From Stenotrophomonas sp. ATCM1_4 (GTDB lineage: Bacteria; Pseudomonadota; Gammaproteobacteria; Xanthomonadales; Xanthomonadaceae), in the NCBI RefSeq assembly GCF_004348115.1, contig NZ_QPFB01000001.1, forward strand, positions 2,156,773-2,220,772: 64,000 nt of DNA, read 5' to 3'. The notes under the pieces are model-generated. The model searched no databases and was not told the DNA's origin. It saw only the letters and a list, made by a program, of their open reading frames with translations. This document shows positions 11,239 to 20,290 of the stretch, piece after piece. Every line of letters starts with the position of its first letter. Positions within the stretch are counted from its first letter, which is position 1. A program made the position numbers and the translations under genes.

Positions 11239-12756
11239 ATGAGTGCTTCCATGGACCCGATCCTGCTCGGCAAAGGCGTCACCGACGACATCGCCGTCAC
11301 CCTGCTCCCGCGTTTTGGCAACCGCCATGGCCTGATCGCAGGGGCGACCGGCACCGGCAAGACGGTGACCCTGATGACCCTGGCCGAGGGCTTCTCGCGC
11401 CTGGGCGTGCCGGTGTTCATGGCCGATGTGAAGGGCGACGTGGCCGGCCTGGCCGTCCCCGGGGAGGGCGGCGAGAAGCTGGCCCAGCGCGCCGCCGAGA
11501 TCGGCGTGGACGGCTACGCCCCGGCGGCCAGCCCGGTGGTGTTCTGGGACCTGTACGGCCAGCAGGGCCACCCGGTCCGCACCACCGTCAGCGAGATGGG
11601 CCCCACCCTGCTGGCGCGCATCCTGGAGCTCAACGACACCCAGTCCGGGGTGCTGGACATCGTGTTCAAGCTGGCCGACGACCGCGGCCTGCTGCTGCTC
11701 GACCTGGACGACCTGCGTGCCCTGCTCAACCTGGTGGCAGAGGAACGCAAGGACATCTCCACCGAGTACGGGCTGGTCAGCGCGCAGTCGGTGGCCGCCA
11801 TCCAGCGCTCGCTGCTGCGGCTGTCGCAGGACGGCGGTGAAGCCTTCTTCGGCGAGCCGGCGCTGGAACTGGCCGACATCATGCGCGTGAACCATGACGG
11901 CCGCGGGGTGGTCGGCATCCTCGCCGCCGCCCAGCTCATCCTCAAGCCGCGCCTGTACTCGACCTTCCTGCTGTGGCTGCTGTCCGAGCTGTTCGAGCAG
12001 CTGCCGGAAGTGGGCGACCTGGACAAGCCCAAACTGGTGTTCATCTTCGACGAGGCGCACCTGCTGTTCGACGACGCGCCGCCGGCGCTGGTGCAGCGCA
12101 TCGAGCAGGTGGTGCGACTGATCCGCTCCAAGGGCGTGGGCGTGTACTTCTGCTCGCAGTTCCCGGATGACGTGCCGGCCAACATCCTCGGCCAGCTCGG
12201 CAACCGCATGCAGCACGCCCTGCGCGCCTTCACCCCGCGCGACCAGAAGGCGGTCAAGACCGCGGCCGAGACCTTCGTCCCCAACTCCAAGCTCGACGTG
12301 GTCGCCACGCTGTCGCAGTTGGGCACCGGCGAAGCCCTGGTCTCCACGCTGCAGGACAAGGGCGTGCCCTCGCCGGTGCAGAAGACCCTGATCGCCCCGC
12401 CCCGCTGCCGGATGGGCGCGATCACCGAGCCTGAGCGCGCCCAGGTGCGCGCCGGCAGCCCGGTCGGCACCCGCTACGACACGGCGGTCAACCGCGAGTC
12501 GGCGGCCGAGTTGCTGGCCAAGCGTGCCGAGAAGGCGACCGAGCAGGCGCAGGCACCGAAGGCCCGCACGCGCCAGCAGGACGAGGAACAGGAAAGCGGT
12601 TTCGGCCAGAGCATCAAGGACGCCATCTTCGGCACCAAGCGCCGCCAGGGCATGATCGAGACGATGGCCAAGCAGACCACCCGCACCGTCGGCACCAAGC
12701 TCGGCAACCAGATCGTGCGCGGCATCCTCGGCAGCATCTTCGGCGGCAAGCGCTGA
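11239..12756 (+). CDS. HerA-like ATPase (DUF853/YjgR family)
   Basis: A 505-residue cytoplasmic P-loop ATPase of the HerA/FtsK group. Walker A is GATGTGKT near residue 40 and Walker B is KLVFIFDEAHLLF near 270; the C-terminal tail is basic (MAKQTTRTVGTKLGNQIVRG). YjgR-type proteins are widespread but their role is not established. ATG 11239 or 11251 could be used. A GTAG-type palindrome begins directly at the base after its stop codon. Confidence 0.87.
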   Translation: MSASMDPILLGKGVTDDIAVTLLPRFGNRHGLIAGATGTGKTVTLMTLAEGFSRLGVPVFMADVKGDVAGLAVPGEGGEKLAQRAAEIGVDGYAPAASPVVFWDLYGQQGHPVRTTVSEMGPTLLARILELNDTQSGVLDIVFKLADDRGLLLLDLDDLRALLNLVAEERKDISTEYGLVSAQSVAAIQRSLLRLSQDGGEAFFGEPALELADIMRVNHDGRGVVGILAAAQLILKPRLYSTFLLWLLSELFEQLPEVGDLDKPKLVFIFDEAHLLFDDAPPALVQRIEQVVRLIRSKGVGVYFCSQFPDDVPANILGQLGNRMQHALRAFTPRDQKAVKTAAETFVPNSKLDVVATLSQLGTGEALVSTLQDKGVPSPVQKTLIAPPRCRMGAITEPERAQVRAGSPVGTRYDTAVNRESAAELLAKRAEKATEQAQAPKARTRQQDEEQESGFGQSIKDAIFGTKRRQGMIETMAKQTTRTVGTKLGNQIVRGILGSIFGGKR

Positions 12757-12791
12757 GTAGCGCCGGGTGCCGGCCGTTGCCGACACCCGGC
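12757..12791 (+). repeat. GTAG-headed palindrome (SMAG/REP-like)
   Basis: GTAG at 12757 is followed by an inverted repeat (GCCGGGTG at 12762 pairing with CACCCGGC at 12784). It starts at the base after the stop of the ATPase gene and may double as an mRNA 3' end. The GTAG head fits the SMAG repeats described in S. maltophilia. Confidence 0.65.
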
Positions 12792-12828
12792 CCTCCCCCC
12801 AGAATGTGCACAGCACCACGGGGGATTC

Positions 12829-14097
12829 ATGGAAGATCGTTCGCATCAAAACTCGTCCCGCAGCACGCCCGAGCCGTTCTGGCAGCGGCTGCCGTCCATC
12901 ACGTTCTACCCGGTGCGCGGCGCGGCGCTGTATGCACTGATCGCGCTGACCCTGTGCACCCTGCTCGGCCTGCTGCCGGGCATCGGCTGGATCCTGGCCA
13001 TCGTGGTCTGGGTCGGCGTCTACCGTTACGCCTTCGAGATCCTGCGCGAGACCGCCAACGGGCGCCTGGCCGCGCCGGAGAACACGCTGTACTCCAGCGA
13101 CGGCACCGTGATCCGCCTGCTGGCGATGATGATCCTGATGGGTATCTTCGTGGTCGTGGTGGCAGCCTTCCTGGGCCCCATCATCGGGTTGGCCGCACTG
13201 GCCGCGGTGGTGTTCCTGCAACCGGGCTGCGTGATCTCGCTGGCCATGGACGGCAGCCTGCGCGCCGCCCTGAACCCGGCCACGCCGATCACCCTGGCCG
13301 TGCGTATCGGCTGGCCCTACCTGGCGGTGTTCCTGCTGCTGTTCGTGATCCAGGCCAGCGCACTGACCGCCGGCAAGTGGCTGCATGCCGTCATGCCCCC
13401 GATCATCGGCGACCTGGTGCTGACCTTCTTCAGCATCTGGGGGTTGTTCGCCACCTTCCACCTGCTGGGCTACATGGTCTACCAGTACCACGATGTGCTC
13501 GGTTTCGAGCCGGAAGGCGCGCCGCAGCCCCTCTCCCGCAGTGCCCCTGACCAGGCGCTGCTGGACGAGGCCGAGCACTTCGTCCGCGACGGCCACCCCG
13601 AAGCGGCCATGGATGCACTGCGCGCGGCCGTCCGCAGCCGCGCGGTCGGCTTGCCGGTCCATGAGCTCTACCATCGCCTGCTGCGCCGCAAGGGAGTCTC
13701 CGACGCCCTGCGCGAGCACGGCCGCCAGTACATCACCCGCCTGCTGGCCGAAAAGGAGGAGCGCCAGGCGATGCAGGTGCTGCGCGAGCTGCTCGAAACC
13801 GATCCGGACTTCGCCCCGGCCGATCCGGAGCAGGCCAGCACCCTGGCCGAGCGCGCCCGCCTGAGCGGCCAACTGCAGCTGCAGCTCGATGCCCAATTGG
13901 CCATGCTCAAGGCGTGGCCGCGCGCGCCGCTGGCACCGCAATGGGCGGTGCAGGCCGCACTGCTGCTGGCCGAACGCTACAGCCGCGATGATGAAGCGCG
14001 CGCCCTGCTGGAAGACGCCCTGGGCCGCTGCGAAGACCCCGAACAGCGCCGCAAGCTCGAAGCCGCGCAACGGGCATTGAGCCCGCACCTGGCGTGA
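12829..14097 (+). CDS. Multi-pass membrane protein with C-terminal helical repeat region
   Basis: A 422-residue protein I cannot assign to a characterised family. Residues 30-220 contain about five hydrophobic helices (for example LYALIALTLCTLLGLLPGIGWILAIVVWV and LAMMILMGIFVVVVAAFLGPIIG), resembling DUF4013-like membrane proteins. Residues 230-422 are a soluble, TPR-like helical region rich in Ala, Leu, Arg and Glu. It follows the HerA-like ATPase by 72 bp, but the palindrome between them suggests separate 3' ends. Confidence 0.75.
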   Translation: MEDRSHQNSSRSTPEPFWQRLPSITFYPVRGAALYALIALTLCTLLGLLPGIGWILAIVVWVGVYRYAFEILRETANGRLAAPENTLYSSDGTVIRLLAMMILMGIFVVVVAAFLGPIIGLAALAAVVFLQPGCVISLAMDGSLRAALNPATPITLAVRIGWPYLAVFLLLFVIQASALTAGKWLHAVMPPIIGDLVLTFFSIWGLFATFHLLGYMVYQYHDVLGFEPEGAPQPLSRSAPDQALLDEAEHFVRDGHPEAAMDALRAAVRSRAVGLPVHELYHRLLRRKGVSDALREHGRQYITRLLAEKEERQAMQVLRELLETDPDFAPADPEQASTLAERARLSGQLQLQLDAQLAMLKAWPRAPLAPQWAVQAALLLAERYSRDDEARALLEDALGRCEDPEQRRKLEAAQRALSPHLA

Positions 14098-14119
14098 ACC
14101 GGTTCGGCCCCTGACAGTG

Positions 14120-14138
14120 GCGGGGAGTTCATCCCCGC
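14120..14138. repeat. Short palindrome GCGGGGA/TCCCCGC
   Basis: A 7-bp inverted repeat with a 5-base loop between two converging genes. The same GCGGGGA-TCCCCGC core recurs at 16292-16310, so it is a member of a dispersed repeat family and may help end transcripts. Confidence 0.6.
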
Positions 14139-14169
14139 CTGCGGCGTGGCGACCGGGGCACGACGGGCC

Positions 14170-15624
14170 TCAGCTGTTCTCGAGCAGGAACCGCGCCTTC
14201 CCCGCCTGCTCCGAACCCGGGTAACGCCGCGCGATGCCATCGAGCAGGCGGCGCTGCTCCTCCGGCGCGTCCAGCTCACCGTGGCGCAGGGCCAGGCGCA
14301 ACCACCACTGGGCCTGTTCGCCCTCCGGCAGCCCGGAGGCCTTCAGCAACAGGGCCTCGGCTTCCGCCAACCAGGCCTGCTTGAAGCAACGCGCCAGCAC
14401 TGCCCGCAACGTCGACGCGGGCGGCATCACCGGCGAGGCCTGCAGCTTTTTGACCAGGTCATGCTGCGCGGCGCGCTCGGCGGGGTCCGTCGCCTCCAGC
14501 ATCATCGCCTCGCTCAGCCGCGCCAGTGCGGCCGCACCGCGGCCATCGTTGTCGGCGACACGCAAGCGCGCCAACGCCACGTCCAGCCGGTGCGGCTGCT
14601 CGGCGGCCAGCGCGGCAAGCAGCCGTTCGGCGGCGGCATTCTCCATCCGTCCCATGTGCAGCAGCGCCTGCTCCCAGCGCGTGTCGGGGGCTGCCGGAGC
14701 CTCGTCCTCACGCATGAAGGATTCGCGGGTCTGGTGGGTGAGCACCAGCACGCCGCCCAGTAACGCGCCACAGACCAGGCCACCGGCATGCGCGTCGAAA
14801 CCGATGCCCGCCCCCTGGTTGGTGAAAAGGTTGAACACCTCCCAGCCCAGCCAGACCGGCAGCAGCCAGATCGCCGGCGCGCGCACGTAGTTGAAGAGGA
14901 TCCCGAACCAGTAGAAGAACCGCACCGGGCGCAGCCCCCACACCACGCAGAATGCCCCCATCACCGCGGCGATCGCGCCCGAGGCCCCCAGCCCGCCGCC
15001 GACCTCGCCCCAACGCCACAGCACGCTCACCGCACTGGAACCCAGCGCGCCCAGCAGGTAGACAGCCAGGAAGCGCCAGCTGCCGATCGCCCCTTCCAGC
15101 AGCAGGCCCAAGGCCACCAGCAACACCATGTTGCCGAACAGGTGCAGCGCGTCACCATGCAGGAAGGCCGAGGAGAACATCCGCGGCAGCGACCATTCCG
15201 AACTGCGCAGCAGATGGCGCAGGGTGAACACCTGGTCCAGCCGGGACTGGTATTGCTGGTGCAACGGTGCCCATTCGTTGCGCTCTTCTTCCGTATCGAA
15301 CAGTTCGCCGTGCTGCAGGGCCTGCTGGAATGCGACGTCAGTCTGCGTCGAGGCGGCCAGATAAACCGACTTGTCATGCGCGGGCAGCGCCTCGAACGCC
15401 TGCAACGCTTCGACCTGCCCGGTTTCGATCAGGTGCTTGCGGTAGGCCGGCACCTCGCGGGCGTCGAGGCCAGAGGCCAGGTACCAGGCCTGTGCAGCCT
15501 GGACCTTGTCCTCGTCCGGCACCTGCCAACCGAAGTAGATCAACACATTGACCAGCACCAGCAAGGCCGTCACGCAGGGAAACGTGGCCAGGCTCAGGGG
15601 CTTGTGCAACGGCAGGATCAACAT
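14170..15624 (-). CDS. Large rhomboid-family intramembrane serine protease with TPR-like tail
   Basis: A 484-residue rhomboid. The first helix ([19 protein letters not shown]) is followed by about 115 soluble residues before the core. The core has [13 protein letters not shown], the Ser motif GASGAI and the His motif [10 protein letters not shown], so the Ser-His dyad is present. Residues 310-484 form a soluble helical repeat region. Its substrate is unknown. It is much bigger than GlpG-type rhomboids and differs from the second rhomboid at 34.6 kb. Confidence 0.87.
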   Translation of the reverse strand: MLILPLHKPLSLATFPCVTALLVLVNVLIYFGWQVPDEDKVQAAQAWYLASGLDAREVPAYRKHLIETGQVEALQAFEALPAHDKSVYLAASTQTDVAFQQALQHGELFDTEEERNEWAPLHQQYQSRLDQVFTLRHLLRSSEWSLPRMFSSAFLHGDALHLFGNMVLLVALGLLLEGAIGSWRFLAVYLLGALGSSAVSVLWRWGEVGGGLGASGAIAAVMGAFCVVWGLRPVRFFYWFGILFNYVRAPAIWLLPVWLGWEVFNLFTNQGAGIGFDAHAGGLVCGALLGGVLVLTHQTRESFMREDEAPAAPDTRWEQALLHMGRMENAAAERLLAALAAEQPHRLDVALARLRVADNDGRGAAALARLSEAMMLEATDPAERAAQHDLVKKLQASPVMPPASTLRAVLARCFKQAWLAEAEALLLKASGLPEGEQAQWWLRLALRHGELDAPEEQRRLLDGIARRYPGSEQAGKARFLLENS

Positions 15625-15730
15625 CGACGGACATTCCCTTGTCTGGACGGCGCAGCTTCAGCGATCCGATAGCCGCGCGCAAGCGCCCGCGGCTACCATG
15701 GCGTCCTCCCGCAAAGCATGCATTCCCGCA

Positions 15731-16234
15731 ATGAGCCGTTGGCGCCCACCTGCAGAAAAAAGCACCGCGCTGATCACGCCCCAAGGCCACGCGCGCCTGA
15801 AGGCCGAGCTGGACGAACTGTGGCGCCAGCGCCGCCCGGAGGTGGTCAAGGCGCTGGCGGCGGCGGCGGCCGAAGGTGACCGCTCGGAGAACGCCGAATA
15901 CACCTACCGCAAGAAGCAGCTGGGTGAAATCGACCGGCGCGTGCGTTACCTGAGCAAGCGCCTGGAAGCCCTGCGCGTGGTGGACACCCGCCCCAGCGAC
16001 CCGGAAGCGGTGTTCTTCGGTGCCACGGTCGAGTTGGAGAACGTCGATTCGGGCGACAGCCATGTCTACCGCATCGTCGGCCCCGACGAGACCGATGCGG
16101 CCACCGGCTGGATCAGCATCGATTCACCGCTGGCCCGTGCCCTGCTGAAGAAGCGCATCGACGATGAGTTCAGTGTCGAGCTGCCCGGCGGCATCACCCG
16201 CTTCGTGCTGGTCGATGTCAGCTACGAGGGCTGA
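15731..16234 (+). CDS. greB: Transcription elongation factor GreB
   Basis: GreB rescues backtracked RNA polymerase by stimulating transcript cleavage. The 167-residue protein has the N-terminal coiled coil with the acidic tip ([26 protein letters not shown]; the Asp and Glu residues at the tip are needed for cleavage) and the C-terminal FKBP-like domain. GreB rather than GreA is suggested by the start ([18 protein letters not shown]) and basic patches. ATG 15731 is preferred; an upstream in-frame ATG at 15698 would add 11 residues. Confidence 0.93.
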   Translation: MSRWRPPAEKSTALITPQGHARLKAELDELWRQRRPEVVKALAAAAAEGDRSENAEYTYRKKQLGEIDRRVRYLSKRLEALRVVDTRPSDPEAVFFGATVELENVDSGDSHVYRIVGPDETDAATGWISIDSPLARALLKKRIDDEFSVELPGGITRFVLVDVSYEG

Positions 16235-16279
16235 CCCGGGCAAGACCCCCATCGCAGAAAGCGGCCAACACGCAACAAC

Positions 16280-16314
16280 GTAGCGACCGTTGCGGGGATT
16301 GCATCCCCGCCTAC
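16280..16314. repeat. GTAG...CTAC-bounded palindrome (SMAG/REP-like)
   Basis: The element opens with GTAG and closes with CTAC, enclosing the inverted repeat GCGGGGA (16292) and TCCCCGC (16304). It lies between converging greB and the DUF3025 gene and shares its core with 14120-14138. Confidence 0.68.
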
Positions 16315-17147
16315 GCGGGTTCGGCCAACGCGGGCGGATAGCGACGCCCCTCACGCAGCGGGCGGAAGTAGTCCACCTGCGCCAGGAGTGTCGCAGCCTG
16401 GTGCGGATGCCACCCGGGGATACCGGCCAACGGCAACGGGCGCAATTCGGATGCAGCGGCCAAGACCTGCCCGGCGGTGATCGCCGCGGCGACCCGCTCC
16501 ACGGCAGCGGCGTCCGCTTCACCGTGCACCACCACGCACTTGCCGACCAGCAAGCGTCCCGGCACCAGCATCTGTTCCATCAACGCGTGCCCGATCACGG
16601 CGGCCACGGCGATGTCACCCCGTCGCCAGCCCGCCGGCGCGAACAGTGCCGGCCAATCATGCCGATCCCACGCCAGCAGCAGCGCCGGATCGCGCACGCG
16701 CACGATCACGCCGGATTCGTCGAACTGGGTCAGGGCCTGCTGCGCAGGGTTGCGTTCGCTCGCCCCCAATCGCGCGATATGCAGGCACTGCCGCGCATTG
16801 AGCGCATGCTTGATCGCCGGATGGCGCATCCACACCAGCGCGTTGAACAGGTCATGCCAGTTCTCTTCGCGCGTGGCGATGCGCCCCTGCGCAATGCGGG
16901 TTTCGTAGTGCAGGCCATCGGCTAGCAGTGCGGCGTCCTGTGCCACGAAACGGTGATCCGGCGACGCCAGCCGCGCATTGAGCGCTTCGATGGCGGGCCA
17001 ATCCGCGCCGGTCAGCAGGTCCCGTTGGTCGGCATAACCGTCGAACACGGGATGCCGGAAACACTCGGCATCCACCTGCCCGCGCAACGGGGCAATGAAC
17101 CGACGCCGGCCCTGGCCGGCGCCTACTTCATTCACCGTTGCGGTCAC
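16311..17147 (-). CDS. DUF3025 domain protein
   Basis: A 278-residue protein resembling the DUF3025 family, which has no established function. Visible features are [37 protein letters not shown] near residues 80-115, typical of that family, and a C-terminal [12 protein letters not shown]. No signal peptide or membrane helix. Its ATG overlaps the rimO stop by 4 bp, so it is probably translated with rimO. Confidence 0.8.
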   Translation of the reverse strand: MTATVNEVGAGQGRRRFIAPLRGQVDAECFRHPVFDGYADQRDLLTGADWPAIEALNARLASPDHRFVAQDAALLADGLHYETRIAQGRIATREENWHDLFNALVWMRHPAIKHALNARQCLHIARLGASERNPAQQALTQFDESGVIVRVRDPALLLAWDRHDWPALFAPAGWRRGDIAVAAVIGHALMEQMLVPGRLLVGKCVVVHGEADAAAVERVAAAITAGQVLAAASELRPLPLAGIPGWHPHQAATLLAQVDYFRPLREGRRYPPALAEPA

Positions 17148-18505
17148 AGCACCTTGAGATCGAACGGCTTGGCCGCCTGCTCGACCAGTGCATCACCGAA
17201 CAGGTCGTGCTCGTCGCTGTCGGTGATCTCCACGTTGACGAAGTCACCCACGCGCAGGCGTGCTTCCTCGCCGTTCTGGATATGCACCAAGCCATCGATC
17301 TCCGGCGCATCGGCCTTGGAGCGCGCCACCGCGATGCCATCCTCGATCACATCGACCAGGCACTGCTGCACGCTGCCGATCTTTGCTTCGAGCTTGGCGG
17401 CGGAAATGGCCGCCTGCTTCTCCATGAAGCGGACCAGGCGCTCCTGCTTTACTTCTTCCGGCACCGGGTCCGGCAGGTCGTTGGCAGTGGCGCCATCTAC
17501 CGGCGAGTACGCAAACGCACCCACGCGGTCGAGCTGGGCGACATCCAGGAAGTCGAGCAGCTGCTCGAACTCGGCGTCGGTCTCGCCGGGGAAGCCGACG
17601 ATGAAGGTCGAGCGCACGGTGATGTCCGGGCTGATCTCGCGCCAGCGCAGCACGCGCTCCAGGGTCTTGTCGACCGCGCCCGGGCGCTTCATCAGCTTGA
17701 GGATGCGCGGGCTGGCGTGCTGGAACGGGATGTCCAGGTACGGAAGGATCTTCCCTTCGGCCATCAACGGCACCACGTCGTCCACGTGCGGGTACGGGTA
17801 GACGTAATGCAGGCGGGTCCAGGCATCGAGTTCGGACAGGCCTTCGCACAGCGCCTTCATGCGGGTGGCGTATTCCTTGCCGCGCCAGGTGCCCGGCGCG
17901 TACTTGCGGTCCACGCCGTAGGCAGAGGTGTCCTGCGACACCACCAACAGCTCGCGCACGCCGCCCTTCACCAGCCTCTCAGCCTCGCGCAGCACTTCAT
18001 CGACCGGGCGCGACACCAGGTCGCCCCGCATCGACGGGATGATGCAGAAGCTGCAACGGTGGTTGCAGCCTTCGGAAATCTTCAGGTAGGCGTAGTGGCG
18101 CGGGGTCAGCTTGATGCCGTAGTCCGGCACCAGGTCCACGAACGGATTGTGCTTGGGCGGCAGGGCCGCATGCACGGCGTCCATGACGCTGGTGTAGTCC
18201 TGCGGGCCGGATACCGACAGCACGTCCGGGTAATGCTCGCGGATCATCTCCGACTTCTTGCCCAGGCAGCCGGTGACGATGACCTTGCCATTCTCGTTCA
18301 TCGCCTCGCCGATGGCATCCAGCGACTCGGCCACGGCCGAATCGATGAAGCCGCAGGTGTTGACCACCACCACGTCGGCCGAATCGTAGGACGGCACGAT
18401 GTCGTAGCCCTCCACCCGCAACTGGGTGAGGATGCGCTCGGAGTCGACGAGGGCCTTCGGGCAGCCAAGGCTGACGAAGCCGACTTTGGGGTTCAGCTGG
18501 GACAT
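17144..18505 (-). CDS. rimO: Ribosomal protein uS12 methylthiotransferase RimO
   Basis: RimO is a radical-SAM enzyme that adds a methylthio group to Asp of ribosomal protein S12. The 453-residue protein has the UPF0004 domain with its Cys residues ([27 protein letters not shown]), the radical-[14 protein letters not shown] motif near residue 145 and a C-terminal TRAM domain. PKALVDSE distinguishes RimO from MiaB. I start at ATG 18505; an in-frame GTG lies two codons upstream. Confidence 0.95.
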   Translation of the reverse strand: MSQLNPKVGFVSLGCPKALVDSERILTQLRVEGYDIVPSYDSADVVVVNTCGFIDSAVAESLDAIGEAMNENGKVIVTGCLGKKSEMIREHYPDVLSVSGPQDYTSVMDAVHAALPPKHNPFVDLVPDYGIKLTPRHYAYLKISEGCNHRCSFCIIPSMRGDLVSRPVDEVLREAERLVKGGVRELLVVSQDTSAYGVDRKYAPGTWRGKEYATRMKALCEGLSELDAWTRLHYVYPYPHVDDVVPLMAEGKILPYLDIPFQHASPRILKLMKRPGAVDKTLERVLRWREISPDITVRSTFIVGFPGETDAEFEQLLDFLDVAQLDRVGAFAYSPVDGATANDLPDPVPEEVKQERLVRFMEKQAAISAAKLEAKIGSVQQCLVDVIEDGIAVARSKADAPEIDGLVHIQNGEEARLRVGDFVNVEITDSDEHDLFGDALVEQAAKPFDLKVL

Positions 18506-18650
18506 GTTCACGGAATTCTGAGGGCCGGGGCCGGTATGACCACAGGGCCGGAAAGCGGGCGATTATACCGGTCACCCACCGCCCTGCCCTGCAACTGGCT
18601 TAATGCGCCCCGCACACACCAATGAGCGACGCCAAAGCCCCTCTCCCGTC

Positions 18651-18690
18651 CGCCCCTTCGGGGCACCTTCTCCCGCTGGCGGGAGAAGGG
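18651..18690. repeat. Double palindrome, copy A
   Basis: GCCCCTTCGGGGC is followed directly by an inverted repeat CCTTCTCCCGC-TG-GCGGGAGAAGG. The same two-part unit occurs at 18851-18891 and inside the large palindrome at 58152-58223. Confidence 0.8.
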
Positions 18691-18767
18691 AGCGCCGCCG
18701 CCTGTGCCGTGCATGCATGGCCCCGCTGTGCCGCGCAGCCACCGTCCAGTGCCGCAGAAAGCGAAGG

Positions 18768-18793
18768 CCCCTCTCCCGCACACGGGAGAGGGG
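18768..18793. repeat. CCCCTCTCCCG hairpin, copy B
   Basis: An 11-bp perfect inverted repeat CCCCTCTCCCG / CGGGAGAGGGG with a 4-base loop, followed by GTTGGGGTGAGGG. This is a variant of the neighbouring repeat family. Confidence 0.75.
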
Positions 18794-18850
18794 TTGGGGT
18801 GAGGGCCGCTCTCCAGCACCCGTTCCAGAAACCAAAGCCCCCCCCATCAT

Positions 18851-18891
18851 CCGTCCCTCTGGGGCACCTTCTCCCGCCGGCGGGAGAAGGG
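18851..18891. repeat. Double palindrome, copy C
   Basis: It matches copy A (18651-18690) almost throughout: CTGGGGCACCTTCTCCCGC then CGGGAGAAGG. The first small palindrome is slightly degraded (CCCTCTGGGG). Confidence 0.78.
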
Positions 18892-18931
18892 AGCACCATC
18901 CCCGACTTCCCCCTCAATTGGAGCTTCCCCC

Positions 18932-19591
18932 ATGTCCCAATGGATCACTCTCTCCACCGCCCACGGACCGGTCCGCGCCTGGCAGGCGCTACCCGCGGGC
19001 ACTCCGCGCGCCGGCCTGGTCGTCATCCAGGAGATCTTTGGCGCCAACGCGCACATTCGCCACGTCGCCGAACAGTACGCGGCCGAGGGCTACGCGGTGC
19101 TTGCCCCGGCCTTCTTCGACCTGCTGGAACCGGGCCTGGAGCTGGCCTATGACGCCGAGGGCGTGAACCGCGGCAAGGAACTGGTCACCGCGCTGGGCGT
19201 GGACCGCGCGGTCAGCGTGGTCCAGGCCGCCGCCCAGCAGCTGGAGCGCCACGGCAAGGTCGGCACGGTCGGCTACTGCTGGGGCGGCACCATTGCCATG
19301 CTGGCCGCGCAACGGCTGGGCCTTCCCTCGGCCAGTTACTACGGCGCGCGCAACGTGCCATTCCTGGACAGCCCGTTCAAAGCCCCGGCAATCTTCCACT
19401 TCGGCGCGCAGGATGCCTCGATCCCGCCGGCCGCCGTTGCAGCGCATCGTGAAAAGCAACCCACATTGCCGGTATATGTGTACCCGGCCGACCACGCCTT
19501 CAACCGTGAGGTCGGCATGCACTACCACGCCCCCAGCGCCGAACTGGCGCGCGAACGCACCTTGGCCTTCTTCAGTGAGAACCTGCGATGA
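18932..19591 (+). CDS. Dienelactone hydrolase family protein
   Basis: A 219-residue alpha/beta hydrolase. The nucleophile is Cys in GYCWGGT (about residue 115), as in dienelactone hydrolases rather than Ser esterases. The Glu-containing QEIFG near residue 35, an Asp in FGAQDASIPP and the His in YPADHAFNR complete the usual triad. The physiological substrate is unknown. Its stop overlaps the HIT gene by 4 bp. Confidence 0.9.
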   Translation: MSQWITLSTAHGPVRAWQALPAGTPRAGLVVIQEIFGANAHIRHVAEQYAAEGYAVLAPAFFDLLEPGLELAYDAEGVNRGKELVTALGVDRAVSVVQAAAQQLERHGKVGTVGYCWGGTIAMLAAQRLGLPSASYYGARNVPFLDSPFKAPAIFHFGAQDASIPPAAVAAHREKQPTLPVYVYPADHAFNREVGMHYHAPSAELARERTLAFFSENLR

Positions 19592-20010
19592 CCGAAGCTG
19601 TGACGTCCGATTTCGAACTTGATTCCCGCCTTGCCACCGACAGCGTGCTGATCGCCGATGGCCCCCTGTCCCAGATCCGGCTGATGAACGACGACCGCTT
19701 TCCCTGGGTCGTGCTGGTGCCCCGCGTTGCCGGGGCCAGCGAATGGATCGACCTGGACGGCGCCCAGCAGCGCCTGCTGCTGGCCGAGATCAACCAGATC
19801 TCCCAGCACCTGAAGCAGAAGCCCAACGTGACCAAGATCAACATCGGGGCGCTGGGCAACATCGTGCGCCAGCTGCACGTGCACCTGGTGGGCCGCAACG
19901 AGAACGACCCGGCCTGGCCGGGCCCGGTCTGGGGCAGCGGCAAGGCCCAGCGTTTCGATCCGGACGTGCTGGCCGAGCGTGTCGAAATCTGGCGCCAGCG
20001 GCTACGATAG
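19588..20010 (+). CDS. HIT-domain protein
   Basis: A 140-residue histidine-triad protein. The catalytic motif is QLHVHLVGRN near residue 95. HIT proteins hydrolyse nucleoside phosphoramidates or dinucleotides. The FPWVVLVPRVAGASEW segment is typical of the proteobacterial subgroup often found as a single small gene. It is translationally coupled to the hydrolase upstream; I infer no functional link from that alone. Confidence 0.9.
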   Translation: MTEAVTSDFELDSRLATDSVLIADGPLSQIRLMNDDRFPWVVLVPRVAGASEWIDLDGAQQRLLLAEINQISQHLKQKPNVTKINIGALGNIVRQLHVHLVGRNENDPAWPGPVWGSGKAQRFDPDVLAERVEIWRQRLR

Positions 20011-20041
20011 GCGCCTCACCACCAACGGACACTGCACGCCG

Positions 20042-20209
20042 ATGCGCTCCAACCTGATCGCCGCCCTGATCCTGATCATCGTCGGCCTGTTCTTCCTGGC
20101 CAAGAACCTGGGCTGGATCAACGGCAACATCGGCTCCATGCTCGCCACCTGGTGGCCGGCCATCCTGGTCGCAGTGGGCATCGGCATGCTGTTCGGGCGG
20201 GGCAAGTAA
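20042..20209 (+). CDS. Small two-helix membrane protein (LiaI/LiaF-like, DUF5668 type)
   Basis: A 55-residue protein with two hydrophobic helices (LIAALILIIVGLFFLAKNLGW and WWPAILVAVGIGMLFG) joined by a short hydrophilic turn. The layout matches the small transmembrane unit seen in LiaI/LiaF and PspC-like proteins. It starts at ATG 20042, 31 bp after the HIT gene, and is followed by a strong terminator. Role unknown. Confidence 0.75.
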   Translation: MRSNLIAALILIIVGLFFLAKNLGWINGNIGSMLATWWPAILVAVGIGMLFGRGK

Positions 20210-20243
20210 GGCCGCCGCACCTGCCGCGGAACCGGCGGAAAAC

Positions 20244-20272
20244 AAAAAGGGCGCGGAATCCGCGCCCTTTTT
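20244..20272. terminator. Bidirectional intrinsic terminator
   Basis: AAAAAGGGCGCGGA and its complement form a 13-bp hairpin flanked by A5 and T5. It lies between the converging small membrane protein and dcd and should act in both directions. Confidence 0.9.
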
Positions 20273-20290
20273 CGTTGCCGCATGCCAGGC

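Larger units (their letters stand above)
18512..18931. other. 420-bp divergent intergenic region filled with palindromic repeats
   Basis: No credible gene. It separates the divergent rimO and dienelactone hydrolase genes, so it must hold both promoters. It contains three hairpin-forming repeats (18651-18690, 18768-18793, 18851-18891) described separately. A GGAG stretch 8 bases before ATG 18932 is the hydrolase ribosome site. Confidence 0.7.

Noticed and set aside
11233..14088. A 951-codon minus-strand frame
   Set aside because: It is antisense to the HerA-like ATPase and the membrane protein, both of which have motifs and good starts.
18634..18900. CRISPR-like repeat array
   Set aside because: The repeats are few, palindromic, of different lengths and unevenly spaced, with no cas genes; they are REP-type hairpins.
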